64,000 nucleotides of DNA from Branchiostoma belcheri (GCF_001625305.1 NW_017803157.1:1481376-1545375), one strand, 5' to 3'; shown: positions 24,501 through 35,286, numbered from the stretch's first letter. Numbers and translations: made by a program. The notes: generated by a model not told the origin, from the sequence alone.

Positions 24501-25598
24501 TCAGGACGCCTCCGCACACATCCAGCTGTGTGGCCCCTCCTGTACCTCCGCCACCGCAGTTCTGCTCGTCACTAAAGTCGCCGCAGTCGTTGTCGCCGTC
24601 ACAGACCCAACTGTTGTCTATGCAGCCGCCATTCGGGCACTGGAACTGGGCTCCTGTGCACTGGCCATCACCTGGGCATGCAGAAAAGTAGTCAGAGATC
24701 GTACATTCTGAACATAGTGAACTTTAGATCAACACAGTAAAGATAGCTCATCAATTTTTTTTTACTGTTGTTTTATTGATCTGAAGTATCAAACGTTAAC
24801 TTCACTATGAAATTTACCAACACAGCTTTCAGAGCACTGCGAATATAGTCTAATTCACTTGATCAATATACTTCCAAAATTAGTAAACGGAGACCAAATT
24901 TACCATTGCAGTTCACCTCGTCACTGCCGTCATTACAGTCGTTGAAGTCGTCACACTTCCAGAGCAGGGGGATGCACTGGCCGCTGGCGCACTGGAACTG
25001 GTTGACAGTGCAGATCTGAGCTGGAAGAATGGCGGACTACGTCGGTAAAGGTTAGACATCCAAGTAATAAGATACGCCAAAACACAGTTACTCAAGCAAC
25101 TGGATATGACTTTGGAAACGTTCAGACGTTTCAGAGCATCCACTGCCTTTCGTCAGTGACACTGGCAAGGACAATGGTGGACTCGATTAGCTTAGTCTCC
25201 ACCAGACTCCTTTGCAGGCGGAATAAATAGTAGAAATCGGCCTAAAACGAATGTAAGAGCAAGAGATTAAATAAATACATTATCTTAATAGTGAAAATGA
25301 GTTGGAGGGTTGCTAGCTCATTTTTGACTAGTAAGAGGTTAAATAAATTCTCTTACTAGTGAAAAATGAGTTACAGGGCTTCTGGCTCATTTTTCACTGG
25401 TAAGAGATTAAATAAATAAATTCTCTTACTAGTGCAAAATGAGTCAGAGGGTTGCTAGTGCATTTTTCACTAGTAAAGGGCTAAATTTTCCTTCTAGAGT
25501 TACAGGTGCTATAGCTGTAGACTTTAGAAACAGGGGAAAGAAAAAAACTTACCCGCCGCGGCTCCCAAACAGAGCAATACCAGCGCGAAAGTCTTCAT
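21529..25598 (-). CDS. Secreted LDLRA-LDLRA-CUB-CUB protein, paralog 3
   Basis: Complete seven-exon gene, 338 aa: 25598-25553, 25020-24904, 24671-24365, 23805-23612, 22760-22657, 22330-22210, 21656-21529. Phases join without a break to TGA after FEAQYTTHN. The signal peptide is [20 protein letters not shown]1 ([12 protein letters not shown]) is on exon 2. Exon 3 fuses LDLRA2 (GDFSDE) with the first half of CUB1, as in paralog 1. CUB1 continues with [13 protein letters not shown], and CUB2 has [12 protein letters not shown] and [12 protein letters not shown]. The CUB acidic residues (YDYV, DG.DTS) are kept, suggesting calcium binding is retained. The intron before CUB1b holds a fossil exon piece shared with paralog 1. 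Confidence 0.92.
22392..22505 (+). mobile_element. Degenerate SINE, family S1
   Basis: GGGGTCGTGTGCCGTATAGA, followed by the family body motif CTTGGGAAAGGCACTTAACA. The B box is lost. Located in an intron of paralog 3. Confidence 0.65.
23443..23578. mobile_element. Foldback element, family A
   Basis: Arms CATACGGTGGCAAGGCAGTATCC and its complement ending in GATCTGCTTGG face each other around a short loop. It lies about 33 bases past the donor of the CUB1b exon of paralog 3. Family A copies also occur at 34589, 42268, 45143, 46511, 47899, 52285 and 63580. Confidence 0.8.
23908..23962 (-). pseudogene. Fossil CUB1b exon fragment in paralog 3
   Basis: On the minus strand: acceptor-like tttccag, then codons for [14 protein letters not shown], then loss of similarity. 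It matches the start of the real CUB1b exon (top edge 23805), with changes at conserved positions. It corresponds in position and flanks to the fragment at 12733-12785 of paralog 1. Confidence 0.8.
25253..25485. repeat. Three palindromic ~80-bp tandem units (CACTAGTAAGAG)
   Basis: Each unit contains CTCTTACTAGTGAAAAATGAG followed by its complement CTCATTTTTCACTAGTAAGAG and a TTAAATAAAT spacer. It lies in intron 1 of paralog 3, between the signal-peptide exon and LDLRA1. Confidence 0.85.
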
Positions 25599-26242
25599 GG
25601 CGCACAGCTCAGTTTCCGAGGAAATCTAGGCGGTGTGAGGGCGATATCTGTACCTTATATCCATCCTGGCGCGCACAAATAGTACGTCTTGTTTGCCCGG
25701 CAGTGCAAACCTCCGGGCCGGACGCTTACGTCACACAGCCTGCACCTTAGTTAGTTTTTCCCTGCACTGTTAAACATCGCGAGCCTTCACAGATACCAAT
25801 GCAAATAGAATATGCGTATATTGTGTACTCATGCCTAATGTAATGTGCATGTTATAATTCTTAACGTTACCACACTCTAACTGACTCTAGCTGAAAAATA
25901 GTAAAAATTGTCCAAATAGACTACATGATGTTTGTAGTGTACTCCTCTTGCATATGTATATGAATATATATCAGTCGGTCTACTCGGACAATTTCTTCTA
26001 ATTTTCTCTCTTCTATTTGAGCGTAGGAGTCTGGTAGAAAGTACAAATGTAAGCCTTCGTCACATTACTGCGGTTTACAGAGCCACTATCAAGACATTGC
26101 TTAACAGCTTTTTAGGGCTTTAAGTTTGAATCCTGGCAATGGAAACACTAACTTCGATTTTCCTCCACTACGACCGACTTTATTTCTGTAGTCAACAAAG
26201 CAAACATTCACCAACGTCTGTCAACATCTTTAATGGCACTAC
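25599..26242. other. Spacer between LDLRA-CUB paralogs 3 and 4
   Basis: Holds the promoter side of paralog 3 directly above 25598. There is no readable exon. The sequence from 26243 upward is the 3' UTR of paralog 4. Confidence 0.5.
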
Positions 26243-26248
26243 TTTATT
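26243..26248 (-). terminator. Polyadenylation signal of LDLRA-CUB paralog 4
   Basis: TTTATT on the plus strand, in a context (ACTTTATTCGATAACTGTAC) alignable with that of paralog 1 at 9596. A second TTTATT at 26179 is a weaker candidate. Confidence 0.6.
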
Positions 26249-26524
26249 CGATAACTGTACACCAATGTCGTCGTCATCCACATGTGTGTGATCCTTCATA
26301 CAGCTTCACGTACCACGTCCCCTGGAATGGCAAGAGTGGGGTAAGTCTTTTTACGCAACAATAAAAGTAAGATTTACTAATGATGAAGATAAGAAAGAAT
26401 ACCAGGCAATGTCTGGTAGTGTTTACTTTAGGCACCATTATAGTTTTTTTTTTAAGTGTGCATCAATCGCTATTGCCAATTCTCACTTTTTGTGGAGTGA
26501 GTCCTGCATATCTAGCTCCAGTGG

Positions 26525-26613
26525 GACAGTCTACTGAGGAAGACCAGAGTGACTTGTCGACCGTCGAAAGCTCTAGGTGAGAAGAATTCTTTTCAAAAGT
26601 TTAAACTTTAAAC
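26525..26613. mobile_element. Half copy of foldback family B
   Basis: Only the right half is present: GTCTACTGAGGAAGACCAGA, then GTCGAAAGCTCTAGGTGAGA, then TTTAAACTTTAAAC. Located in the 3' UTR of paralog 4. Confidence 0.65.
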
Positions 26614-26765
26614 ACATACCCCGATGTCACTTTTCAGCAGTCTTCAGTAAAATCATTCCAATGGAAATAAATCAAATCACTATGATTCATTCATTAGCTT
26701 CACCCCCCTTGTCCTGATGAAGCAAATGTGAGAGAAACACCTTCGCGTGCGTCCTTCGGTGTTGC

Positions 26766-29700
26766 TCACGGGATGGTTGAGTACTGCGCTGAAAAGCCGG
26801 TAGCCGTGGTGCTGGAGTCAGTGTAGAACACCACCTTCAGCGTGTTGCCGGTGGAAGTGATCGGGGGAAGATTTGTGTTGCCGCAATGGCGACCTGACAA
26901 AATATTGGGGATACAAAGGACACATTTAGTGGACAATGTATCAAAACATGCATGTCACTGGCAGAGTGCTCTCACAGGGCCAGAGACAGGAGGTAGTGGA
27001 GGAGGCTGATACTGGATGCCACCATAGTCCCCGACCTCATTTCGTCTGTAGTGCGACGACGTAGGCTTGCCCTGGCCAGGGTATTTTGTTCGTAGTAACG
27101 AACTAGCTGGTAGACTAATACAGTGGCTTAACTTGCCACTGGGAGATGTAGAGTGGGACGACCACATATTACACTTTTGTCAATGTTAGAGAGAGACACT
27201 GGTCTCGCAGGGACTGCTCTAGTGTCCGCCATGAGGGACAGGGTGTACTGGAATGATGATAGTACTGATTGATTTGAATTAAGTATGAAAATATATTGTT
27301 ACTATTATCATAATAGCACTATATACATCTGCTATGCTTCTTCATTCGAGTTAAGTTCAAAAGTATATGATATTACCCAGAGAAACGTCGTTCTCGAAAA
27401 CCTCCAGGTAGTCGTTGTAGTCAGGACAGAGTCTCTCTGGTTCCAGGTCAAACGCGGTGAAGATCAGATTAATCCTCATTCCAGCCGCCACCTCGATCTA
27501 TAAAGTAGCCAGAAAAGAAACGTGGTCAGAGGACCGCCACTAAAGGGTCACTACTAGCTTTCGGATCAGTACAAACAAAATCACGTTCTTCTTTAATTTA
27601 ACACTGATAAGTTGCCAATGGCTTTCTAGATCTAATCCCAAAAGAAATATTCTTCTTCCTGAATTCGTAATAATACATGTACGTACTAAATCTCATGAGT
27701 TCCAGGCCGTAAGAAATTCGTGTCAAGGGTTTGAACCTCTTAATTCTTGGGCAAACACAAACAAACCATTACGCCACACGCCTTTTTATGTTGAAGTAAT
27801 AGTAGAAATCGACCTAAAAGTGGAAAGTCTTGCCCTCATGGACATTTGGCCTTCTATGGCTGGCCAACCCCCCTGGACAATTACACCTTTTTAGGCCGAT
27901 TTCTACCATTCATTCAGCCTGCAAAAGGAGTCTGGTGGTGGAGACTAACACGACAGCAACATCGCCACAGGTTTCCGGCTCACCTCCCACTGGCACCGGG
28001 CGTTGTTGTCGTAGTTGTTGGGGTAGTTCATGCTGGTGAAGGTACCGGTTGGGTCAGTCAGCGACTCAGGACCACCACAGCCAGAGGCTAGAGAAGACAT
28101 TAATATACTGTAAGTAACGTCGACCCGAATTGTTCTTGTTCTATCAGAGAGACCAGATCCATGTGGTTTTACAGGCAAAAGATACATACGGATCAGAGTA
28201 TAGCGGCAAATGCATGGTCAGGAACTAACTAAAAAGTAGCTTGTGTAGTCCAGTGGATAGCGACCCTGCCTCTGGACTAAGAGGTTGCGAGTTTGAATTC
28301 CAGTGCTCACCCAACATGTACGCTGCTGCAAATGGACGCAATCCTTAGGACGGGACATTAAACCGTGGTCTACTGTTCATTCTGCTTGTCGAAATCTAGG
28401 AGACTTCTCCGGTACAATATGATACTGTAATAGCGTCTGTCTTCTTCCTTACGACCAATGTGAGCTAGAACTGGATCTAGATCACTTTCCTTCCTTAACC
28501 TTGACGCTGTCAATTGCGGTGACTAAAGATTACAGCGAATAACTTAATATCCTTCTTCATCTGTTCATTGACCATTTGCGGATGCGAAAAGGAGGATTGG
28601 TCGTCCAATCACAACTCTTAAGAATCTCATTGAGTCTGAAACTGGTCTGCAAAGATCGGAACTTCTGTCTGCAATGAATGACAGACTGTACTGGATACAA
28701 AACTTCACTAGCTGCACCTCATAGAGGAAGAATGAAGAAGAAGAGTGTTTAAGGTCGACTATCAAACTGTTGCAAACTCACGGTGGATGGGGTGCTGGTC
28801 AGTAGTAGTGTAGACCAGCGTGAAGCCCGTCTCCGTGACGCTCCTGTCCGTGACGAACCTGACGGTTATGACGTTGCCGTGAGAGTGGGTCGGGGCCGGG
28901 ATGCCGCTTCCGCAGTACTTACCGATCAGCTCAGAGCTGGTGTCAGGGCCGTCGTAAATAGCAACGTAGTCATAGCTGAAATTCAAATTACTTATGGTCA
29001 GCAAGAGTTGGACACACTTCATGTACATGCCATGAGTTTAGGACACATGATGCATGTTTAAGTCTAACATGATAGACCATGGTCAGAAACAAGAGAACAT
29101 TAATATAGAGACGGGTAAGTATATTCCTTGTGGTTGAAGCAATCTTTATTCTCTGATAATGAGTTAAGATTGATTCAACCTCAAAAAAAGACTCAATATT
29201 TGTGTCCGGACCTACAATCTTCTTCACAATATGAACAACTGACAAAACCACCGCTGTCCTAATGCTTACGTCAATTGTAAGTTACATTAAGGTCGCGCGT
29301 ACGAAGCAATCGGCCATCATGGAAAAGATTTAAGAAGAGGTAATGCTATCTTTCAAGTTTCAAGTTTATCTATGTTACCAGGGCATGCCTCAGATCCATT
29401 GATCTGTTTTTCAAGTATCCCTGGCCATGGGCACACATTAAAACATACTAGTACATTCATAAAAATACAAGTTGAACACAGCAATATATAAATAATGTTA
29501 CAAACATGTACATGAACAAAGCAGTCACAGTATGGGCACATTCAGTTCATTCATTTGCCAGGTTCAGTCCTACAGTCTGCAGTCCTTTACAGTCTGTTTT
29601 TAGATGCAGACGTTGTCAGCTGCCGCTGATCAGCAGCGAGACTGTTCCACAGTACAGGCCCTTGGTACTGCAGGCTCTCTTGCCAAGCCGTTCGACTCAC

Positions 29701-31962
29701 CTACAAGACGATCCGCCAGACTCCAGGTCAAAGGCGGTGAACTCCAGCTCGATGAACCAGCCGGCAGGAGCGGCGATGGTCCAGATACAGTCCATGTTGT
29801 CGTCATACGGAGGGCTGATGCTGCCGCTGGTCTCGTTCAGGAACCCGCCGCAGGTCGTCAGCGCAGTGCCGCCTACACAAACACAAATAGAGTGAACCTT
29901 AAGAAATAACTCAACTGTCACAGTACTAACAGACCGTAAAGAGACTTAGAACTCATTCCTTCATCCTTCCTTCAAGCTATCCATCTGTATAACAAATAGT
30001 TCCATTAACATTTAGTCCTCCCCATATGTATAGGGTGTCGAAATTTCTGTGTACAGTATTGTTGTTTTTTTTTTGTAAAAAGATATTAAGTAAATGTAAA
30101 GGTAGGTAGTTAGACTTTCTTAAGGCAGTAGGGGCAGTGGGTTGTTATCTAATTCTTTTTTAACATATCAACATTGAGACATACGTTTTGTTCAAAGGTA
30201 GGACACAATTCAGGATTATAATGTACTCCTGCCATGTTGATTGATTTTAATAAAATTGAATTGAATTGGATTGACTTGACTTGACTGACCATTGCAGTTG
30301 AGTTCGTCGCTCATGTCTCCACAGTCGTTGTCTCCGTCACAGATCCAGTCGGCGTCGATACAGTGGCTGTTGGCGCACTCAAACTCCCCTCCGTTACATG
30401 CCCCATCTGTGGAAACGTCAACAAGCCTTAGATTGTCCGTGGCAGTCTATAGTTAGTATTTTTAGTACTTTTTGTTGCCTGACGGAATTGTAACAGTTTG
30501 ATAATAGTTTAGTAATAGTTCCCGTTTAGAACTTTATTCAGCCTGTCACGACCCTTTTCGCCCCATGGGCTTCTTCAAGGTAATGTGGGAGTGCGTCTCA
30601 GGACTTTGGGGGACATCTTGACAATATTGGTTAAAGTTATGCATGACCATTAACATTTTTTGTAAGTACCTTAGTGGAAGCCAATGATTTATGCAAATTT
30701 TTATGACGTAACAATGACGACATCTTGAGCCACGCTCACTTAGCTTATTAGACTAAAATTACACAGGTTCATGAAGTTCTCACTTTTATACCTTTCCAGT
30801 TATGTTATGTACTATACTATGTAAGAGAAATGAGACTCTACTCACTGGCGCAGTTCTGTTCGTCGCTCATGTCCCCACAGTCGTTGTCGCCGTCACAGAT
30901 CCAGTTGTCGGGGATACAGCCGCCATTGGCGCACGAAAACTGGTCATTGGTGCACTGCTGGGCTGGAACGGTGTCATACGACTGTGAGTTTCATTGCACG
31001 AAATTCTATCTTTTTTTTCTTATAATCCAACATGTAATTAGTAATAGTAATAGTGGCGTCGGTGGCGCAACGGTTAGAGCGTTGGACTCGGAACCTAGAG
31101 GTCCCGGGTTCGGTACTCACCGTGGCCCGACGTTGTGCCCTTGGGAAAGGCACTTTACACGACCTCCCCACCTATACGGTGGAGTGACGCCCACCGAGCC
31201 TCTTCGGCTAATCTGTCTTTCAGGGTGCCAAAAACATCTTACGGATTTGGTGCGCCGATGTGACAACATCTCATATTGGCCACTGAGAGCCGTAAATTTT
31301 TTTTCAACATGTAATCACAAGACGTGGTGGGGACACACTGAAGTTTTTTTTTAATTGTATTAATGCCGCCACCAACACAGGGGATAATACAATGCTCATT
31401 TTCACCTGAGCAAAGTGAGGAAAGTCGTGTAAAGTGCATTTCCCAAGGACACAAGATCGGTGGCATGTCTGGACTCGAACCCGGGACCTCTTGGTTTCGA
31501 GTCGAGCACTTTGCCGCTACGCCACGCGACCCCACAATCCTCTCTTTAAACATAACTTACAGCTTACGTAAAGGTACATACAAGTGAAGAAATGCAGCCT
31601 TTACGTAATATGCTTTAAGTTGTGTGTAAAGAATGTATATTTAATAGAAATGTAGATTTCTTGACCCATGCATGGTTTTGAAAAGAAACTACTTCGAATG
31701 TATGAATGGGTTGTCTAAAACTGTCGGCACTGCCAGAATAGTACAACAGATTTGCGATATTTCAGAACGTATAGCTACAGTCCATAAGGCTCTAGGTAAT
31801 CTTCTCTGTAATAAATATCACTTTATTCAATCCCAAAAAAGGTAAACATGTTAGTAATGAACAAATCCATAGTTGGATCAAAAGTCTCCGATTATAGAAT
31901 GTAGAGTTTCACTTACCGACCGCGGCTCCTAAACAAAGCAACACCAGCGCAAAAGTCTTCAT
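26766..31962 (-). CDS. Secreted LDLRA-LDLRA-CUB-CUB protein, paralog 4
   Basis: Complete eight-exon gene, 332 aa: 31962-31917 (signal [15 protein letters not shown]), 30962-30846 (LDLRA1, DMSDE), 30406-30290 (LDLRA2, DMSDE), 29872-29701 (CUB1a), 28975-28782 (CUB1b, [13 protein letters not shown]), 28087-27984 (CUB2a, [12 protein letters not shown]), 27497-27377 (CUB2b, [10 protein letters not shown]) and 26893-26766 (CUB2c, ending FSAQYSTIP and TGA). Unlike paralogs 1 and 3, LDLRA2 and CUB1a are on separate exons, as in paralog 2. Its CUB2b and C-terminus are closest to paralog 1 (shared [17 protein letters not shown]), while its signal peptide is closest to paralog 3. No membrane segment is seen, so it is predicted soluble and extracellular. 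Confidence 0.92.
26940..27265 (+). mobile_element. Degraded LINE-like remnant
   Basis: Fragments such as [12 protein letters not shown] endings and a TGATTGATTTG tail look like the end of a non-LTR element ORF, but frames are broken throughout. It is intronic in paralog 4. The call rests on resemblance to the better preserved fragment at 28565-28750. Confidence 0.35.
28236..28430 (+). mobile_element. tRNA-derived SINE, family S4
   Basis: The tRNA-like head GTAGTCCAGTGGATAGCGAC has a B-box-like GAGTTTGAATTCC about 40 bases later. It is distinct from S1-S3 in sequence. Located in an intron of paralog 4. The right end is not defined. Confidence 0.6.
28565..28750 (+). mobile_element. LINE 3' end fragment with (GAA)n tail
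   Basis: One frame reads [20 protein letters not shown] then a stop shortly after, followed by GAAGAATGAAGAAGAAGAG. A short C-terminal coding tail plus a simple tandem tail is typical of a 5'-truncated non-LTR element. It ends about 30 bases below the CUB1b donor of paralog 4. Confidence 0.5.
31053..31275 (+). mobile_element. tRNA-derived SINE, family S2
   Basis: Head GGTGGCGCAACGGTTAGAGC (A box) and B box CGGGTTCGGTACTC, then the shared body CTTGGGAAAGGCACTTTACA and tail GGTGCCAAAAACATCTTACG. It lies in intron 1 of paralog 4. A second copy, inverted, is at 51117-51317. Confidence 0.85.
31363..31535 (-). mobile_element. tRNA-derived SINE, family S1
   Basis: Minus-strand head GGGGTCGCGTGGCGTAGCGG, B box GGTTCGAGTCC, and body with the CTTGGGAAATGCACTTTACA variant. 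It is close to the S2 copy at 31053, in opposite orientation. Confidence 0.85.
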
Positions 31963-32215
31963 CTTGTCCACCTCTGTCTTCAGAAATTAAGTCAAGGCAG
32001 CGTGACGTTGGTAACTGTATTTATACTCACACCTGTGCGGCAAGATAGCTCATGCTGTTTGATAGGGGAGTGCAAACACTGGTACGGACACTGGTACGGA
32101 TGCCAACCGAAATGCAAATGTTGCTTTTCCTGTGTGACATCCCCCTACCCGTGCAGCTATCAATGTAAAGAGCTAAAGCCCCTGTTCCGCATAGTTGAAT
32201 ATGAGCCCCCCGAAC

Positions 32216-32560
32216 ACTAGCCGAACTCCCCCCAACCATGGTTAGGAGTAGGTCGGGAGCAAGGTCGGTCGTGGTTGGCTGGTGTTCAGCGAAGTCGGCT
32301 ATTATATATATGTTCGGCTACACCAGCCGAATGTTTCAAATGTTTTAAACGTTCGGGTTTGGACGGGAGGTTCGCCCGTGGTAGGCCGGTGGTCGGGAGT
32401 AAGTCCGGCGTGTTTAACAGTCAAATTTGAGTCAAATTTAACTCTAATTTTATTCGATTTGTATAGAAATGTAGGCGTGGACTAAATCCGGTCAGACTGC
32501 CCCGAACGTCAGCAGAACCTGGTCGGCTAGTGTTCGGGAACAAAATTGGGGGTAGGTTGT
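32216..32560. mobile_element. Foldback family C copy (AACCATGGTTAGGAGTAGG)
   Basis: Shares CCCCAACCATGGTTAGGAGT and alternating forward/inverted GGTCGG and GGTTGGCT motifs with copies at 51698 and 56933. It is upstream of paralog 4. Ends are not clearly defined here. Confidence 0.6.
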
Positions 32561-32627
32561 GAGTGTGAGTCAGGTGGTGAATACTGGACCAGCATAATCG
32601 CCGGATATCCTAGCAAGCTTTGCTTCC

Positions 32628-32894
32628 CCTTCTACTCTCCAAGCAGAGGTTGGGGAAGATCGTTACCTTTGTATATATGCCCCATTTTTTCTGTCGCTAC
32701 CTAGCCTGGGTACCATCCTATTTGTATGCCGGGGCTCCCATACTCGCTCCCTAAGAAATATTTATTAGGCAGCGAATATGGAAGCTCTGGCATACAAACA
32801 GGATGGCTAATCGCTACCCCCACCAACGACAGAATAACGGGACATACATAGAAAGGTAACGATCTTCCCCCAAAACCTCTGCTTGGAGAGTACC
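32628..32894. mobile_element. Foldback element with another foldback nested in its loop
   Basis: The outer arms TACTCTCCAAGCAGAGGTTG and CAACCTCTGCTTGGAGAGTA-like complement extend about 65 bases each (32628-32693 and 32826-32894). The loop holds a second element (32702-32810) with termini TAGCCTGGGTACC and GGATGGCTAA flanked by the direct repeat TCGCTACC. Confidence 0.85.
32702..32810. mobile_element. TAGCCTGG foldback element, 8-bp target duplication
   Basis: Near-perfect inverted arms (ATCCTATTTGTATGCCGGGG and its complement) around an AT-rich loop. The direct repeat TCGCTACC flanks it at 32694-32701 and 32811-32818. An 8-bp duplication is typical of hAT-type transposition. A close relative lies at 43453-43572. 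Confidence 0.85.
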
Positions 32895-33044
32895 CCCTTC
32901 AACATGAATGCTTATACTTGAACGGTTCTATTGGCCGTGACGTCAGAGCACCATACGTGACGTGTGCACCCCAACCTTCGGGTCAGGTTATCATATAGAA
33001 CGGAGGTAGTGCCGGAATTACGGACAGGTCCTCTGCAAATACCG

Positions 33045-33440
33045 GTGCAATGGCCAAGGGGGTAGAGTGCTTAGCCTGGTGTCCAGCCTTCTTAGCTTTA
33101 GTCCGCTCCCCAAGATCCGCTCCCCGCCAACAAGACTGGGCGCCGTTACCATTCAAACGATTTCAGCAGGCGGGGAGCGGACTAGAGCTAACAAGGCTGG
33201 GCACCAGGCTATACAGTGCTCGCCTTGCATTCGGTAGGTCGTGAGTTCGATCCCCGGTCGAGTCATACCAAAGACTAGTACACACTGCTTTCTCTGCTTA
33301 GCACTCAGCCTTTGGGAAAGAGTATGGGAGTTGAACACACCATTACCAGTGGACTACCCCCCAGTGATTGTAGTGATTGCACAACTGTGTGGCCCAAGGG
33401 CCTCAGAACCGGAGATGGGCACCGCCCTAACTAAATAACC
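33045..33440 (+). mobile_element. SINE S3 interrupted by a TAGCCTGG foldback
   Basis: The head GGTGCAATGGCCAAGGGGGT is cut at 33068 by an inverted-repeat element (33069-33209, arms AGCCTGGTGTCCAGCC and complement). It then resumes at CAGTGCTCGCCTTGCATTCG with B box GAGTTCGATCC. AGAGTGCT and ACAGTGCT flank the insert, consistent with an 8-bp duplication with one mismatch. Confidence 0.8.
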
Positions 33441-33785
33441 TCTGCAAATACCTGCATAAAAACGCGGTGCTTGCTGAGTGATTGCACAACTGTGTGGCCC
33501 AAGGGCCTAAGAACCGGAGATGGGCGCCGCCCTAACTAAATAACTTCTGCAAATACCTCCATTAAAAACACGGTACGTGCTAAGTGATTGCACAACTGTG
33601 TGGCCCAAGGGTGTCAGAACCGGAGATGGGCGCCGCCCTAACTAAATAACCCCTGCAAATACCTCCATAAAAACGCGGTACGTGCTGAGTGATTGCACAA
33701 CTGTGTGGCCCAGGGGCGTCGGAGATGGGCGCCGCCCTAACTTAATAACCTCTGCAAATACCTCCATAAAAACGCGGTACACACC
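33373..33785 (+). repeat. 105-bp tandem array derived from a SINE tail (4 units)
   Basis: Units start GTGATTGCACAACTGTGTGG at 33373, 33478, 33584 and 33689, spacing 105-106 bases, with a fifth partial start at 33818. Each contains CCGGAGATGGGC(A/G)CCGCCC and ends in AAAACGCGGTACGTGCTGA. The unit start is the S3 SINE tail. Inverted copies follow at 34055-34400. Confidence 0.9.
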
Positions 33786-34054
33786 ACTACCAGTGGACTA
33801 CCCCCCTGTGATTATAGTGATTGCACAACTGTGTGGCCCAAGGGTTCGAATCCCTAGCAGGTCGCAATATTGTACGAGCCCTTGGGAAAGGCACTTGACG
33901 ACTAGCCTCCTGTGCAGGCCTCCGGGGATGTGGGAGTTTTGATACTGCGTTTTGTAGAATTATTAAAGCGATCTTTCGCCAGCCATAAATATTGCGGCCT
34001 GCTAGGGATTCGAACCTGTGCGTGCGTGTTAAACAGCACGTACCGCGTTTTTAA

Positions 34055-34400
34055 TTGAGGTATTTGCAGAGGTTATTTAGTTAGGGCAGGCGCCCATCTC
34101 CGGTTCTGACACCCTTGGGCCACACAGTTGTGCAATCACTATAATCACTGGGGGCCAGTCCACTGGTAGTGGTGTGTGTTCAACTCCCATGCAGTGGTGT
34201 GTGTTCAACTCCCATGCTCCCATGCTTTTGTATGGAGGAACAACTGTACACCCTTGGGCCACAAAGTTGTGCAATCACTCATCACGTACCACGTTTTTAT
34301 GGAGGCATTTGCAGAGGTTATTTAGTTAGGGTGGCGCCCATCTCCGGTTCTGAGGCCCTTGGGCCACACAGTTGTGCAATCACTCACCACGTACCGTACT
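34055..34400 (-). repeat. Inverted copies of the 105-bp unit
   Basis: At least two units in reverse orientation (GGCCACACAGTTGTGCAATC and GTACCGCGTTTTTA/GTACCACGTTTTTA), so the locus forms a large imperfect palindrome with the array at 33373. Confidence 0.8.
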
Positions 34401-34458
34401 CATAGAAAATTCAAACGCAATTCAATCTATATATATATAAACATTTTTAGATGCGTAT

Positions 34459-34821
34459 CTGTAAACGAGACTAGACTAGTTATGTTGACCAAGCCTGTTG
34501 TAAACGTACTGTAAGTAATGCAGTTTTAATATCCTATGAATTAAGTTCAAAACTGCTAGGGTTTTCGGCATCAGACTGTCATTGTATTAATCTCCAAGCA
34601 GATCCCAGGGTGGCAAAAGAGACAGTATAAAGCTGGGTAGGCAGTATCCATTGGCCAGAGAGGGAGTGGCGCATTGGATATTGGCTTTTTTTTTTATTGC
34701 CTGGCCAATTTGATACTGTCTTTTTTCACCCTGGGATCTGCTTGGAAATTATGTTTTACTTACAGTACGTTTACAACAAGCTTGGCCAACATAAGGTAAT
34801 TAGCCTAGTCTCGTTTACAGA
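34459..34821. mobile_element. Two-layer foldback, family A core
   Basis: Outer arms of about 60 bases (TGTAAACGAGACTAGACTAG on the left, complement ending CTAGTCTCGTTTACA on the right) enclose a family A element at 34589-34750 with termini AATCTCCAAGCAGATCCCAG and GGATCTGCTTGGAAATT. Confidence 0.85.
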
Positions 34822-35286
34822 ATGATACGTATCTCAAGACAAGAGGAGGCTAGGTTTACACAAAAGCTTGTGCGTGATAAAAAGCCGGAGAAGTTCAAAC
34901 AGACGTCGGTGGGACCAGGATGCCGGAGTTACCGGGGACAATGTCCGCTGAACTTTTCACACCTGACGCGACCTCCTCGGTTACCGGGCAGGTTTATAGT
35001 ATGGTGGTTATCTATGTCGTGAGTAAACCGTGCCAGCCTACCATGGGTACTTATTGACACAGCAGGTAGCGAAGTTAAATGTTAACTTTAAAGAGCCAGT
35101 CCTGTGTTCTTGCCGACGTATCTACCACTTTACACAAGACCGTGCGTCAGTTGCAAGCTACCGCCTCGACCTGTGAGTATAACCCTTTGATTTCTTGTTT
35201 CTCATGATGTCAATGTATACTGTAGAAACATGGCGTATGTTCAAAAGTTCACAACTGATCAACAGGAAGCTACTAAGCTGTAGAAA

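Noticed and set aside
31063-31130. Functional tRNA gene
   Set aside because: The A and B boxes are present, but the arms do not make a convincing cloverleaf and the downstream body is shared with other SINEs.
33373-33785. CRISPR-like array
   Set aside because: Units of 105 bases are alike along their whole length with no unique spacers, and the sequence is animal. It is an ordinary tandem repeat.
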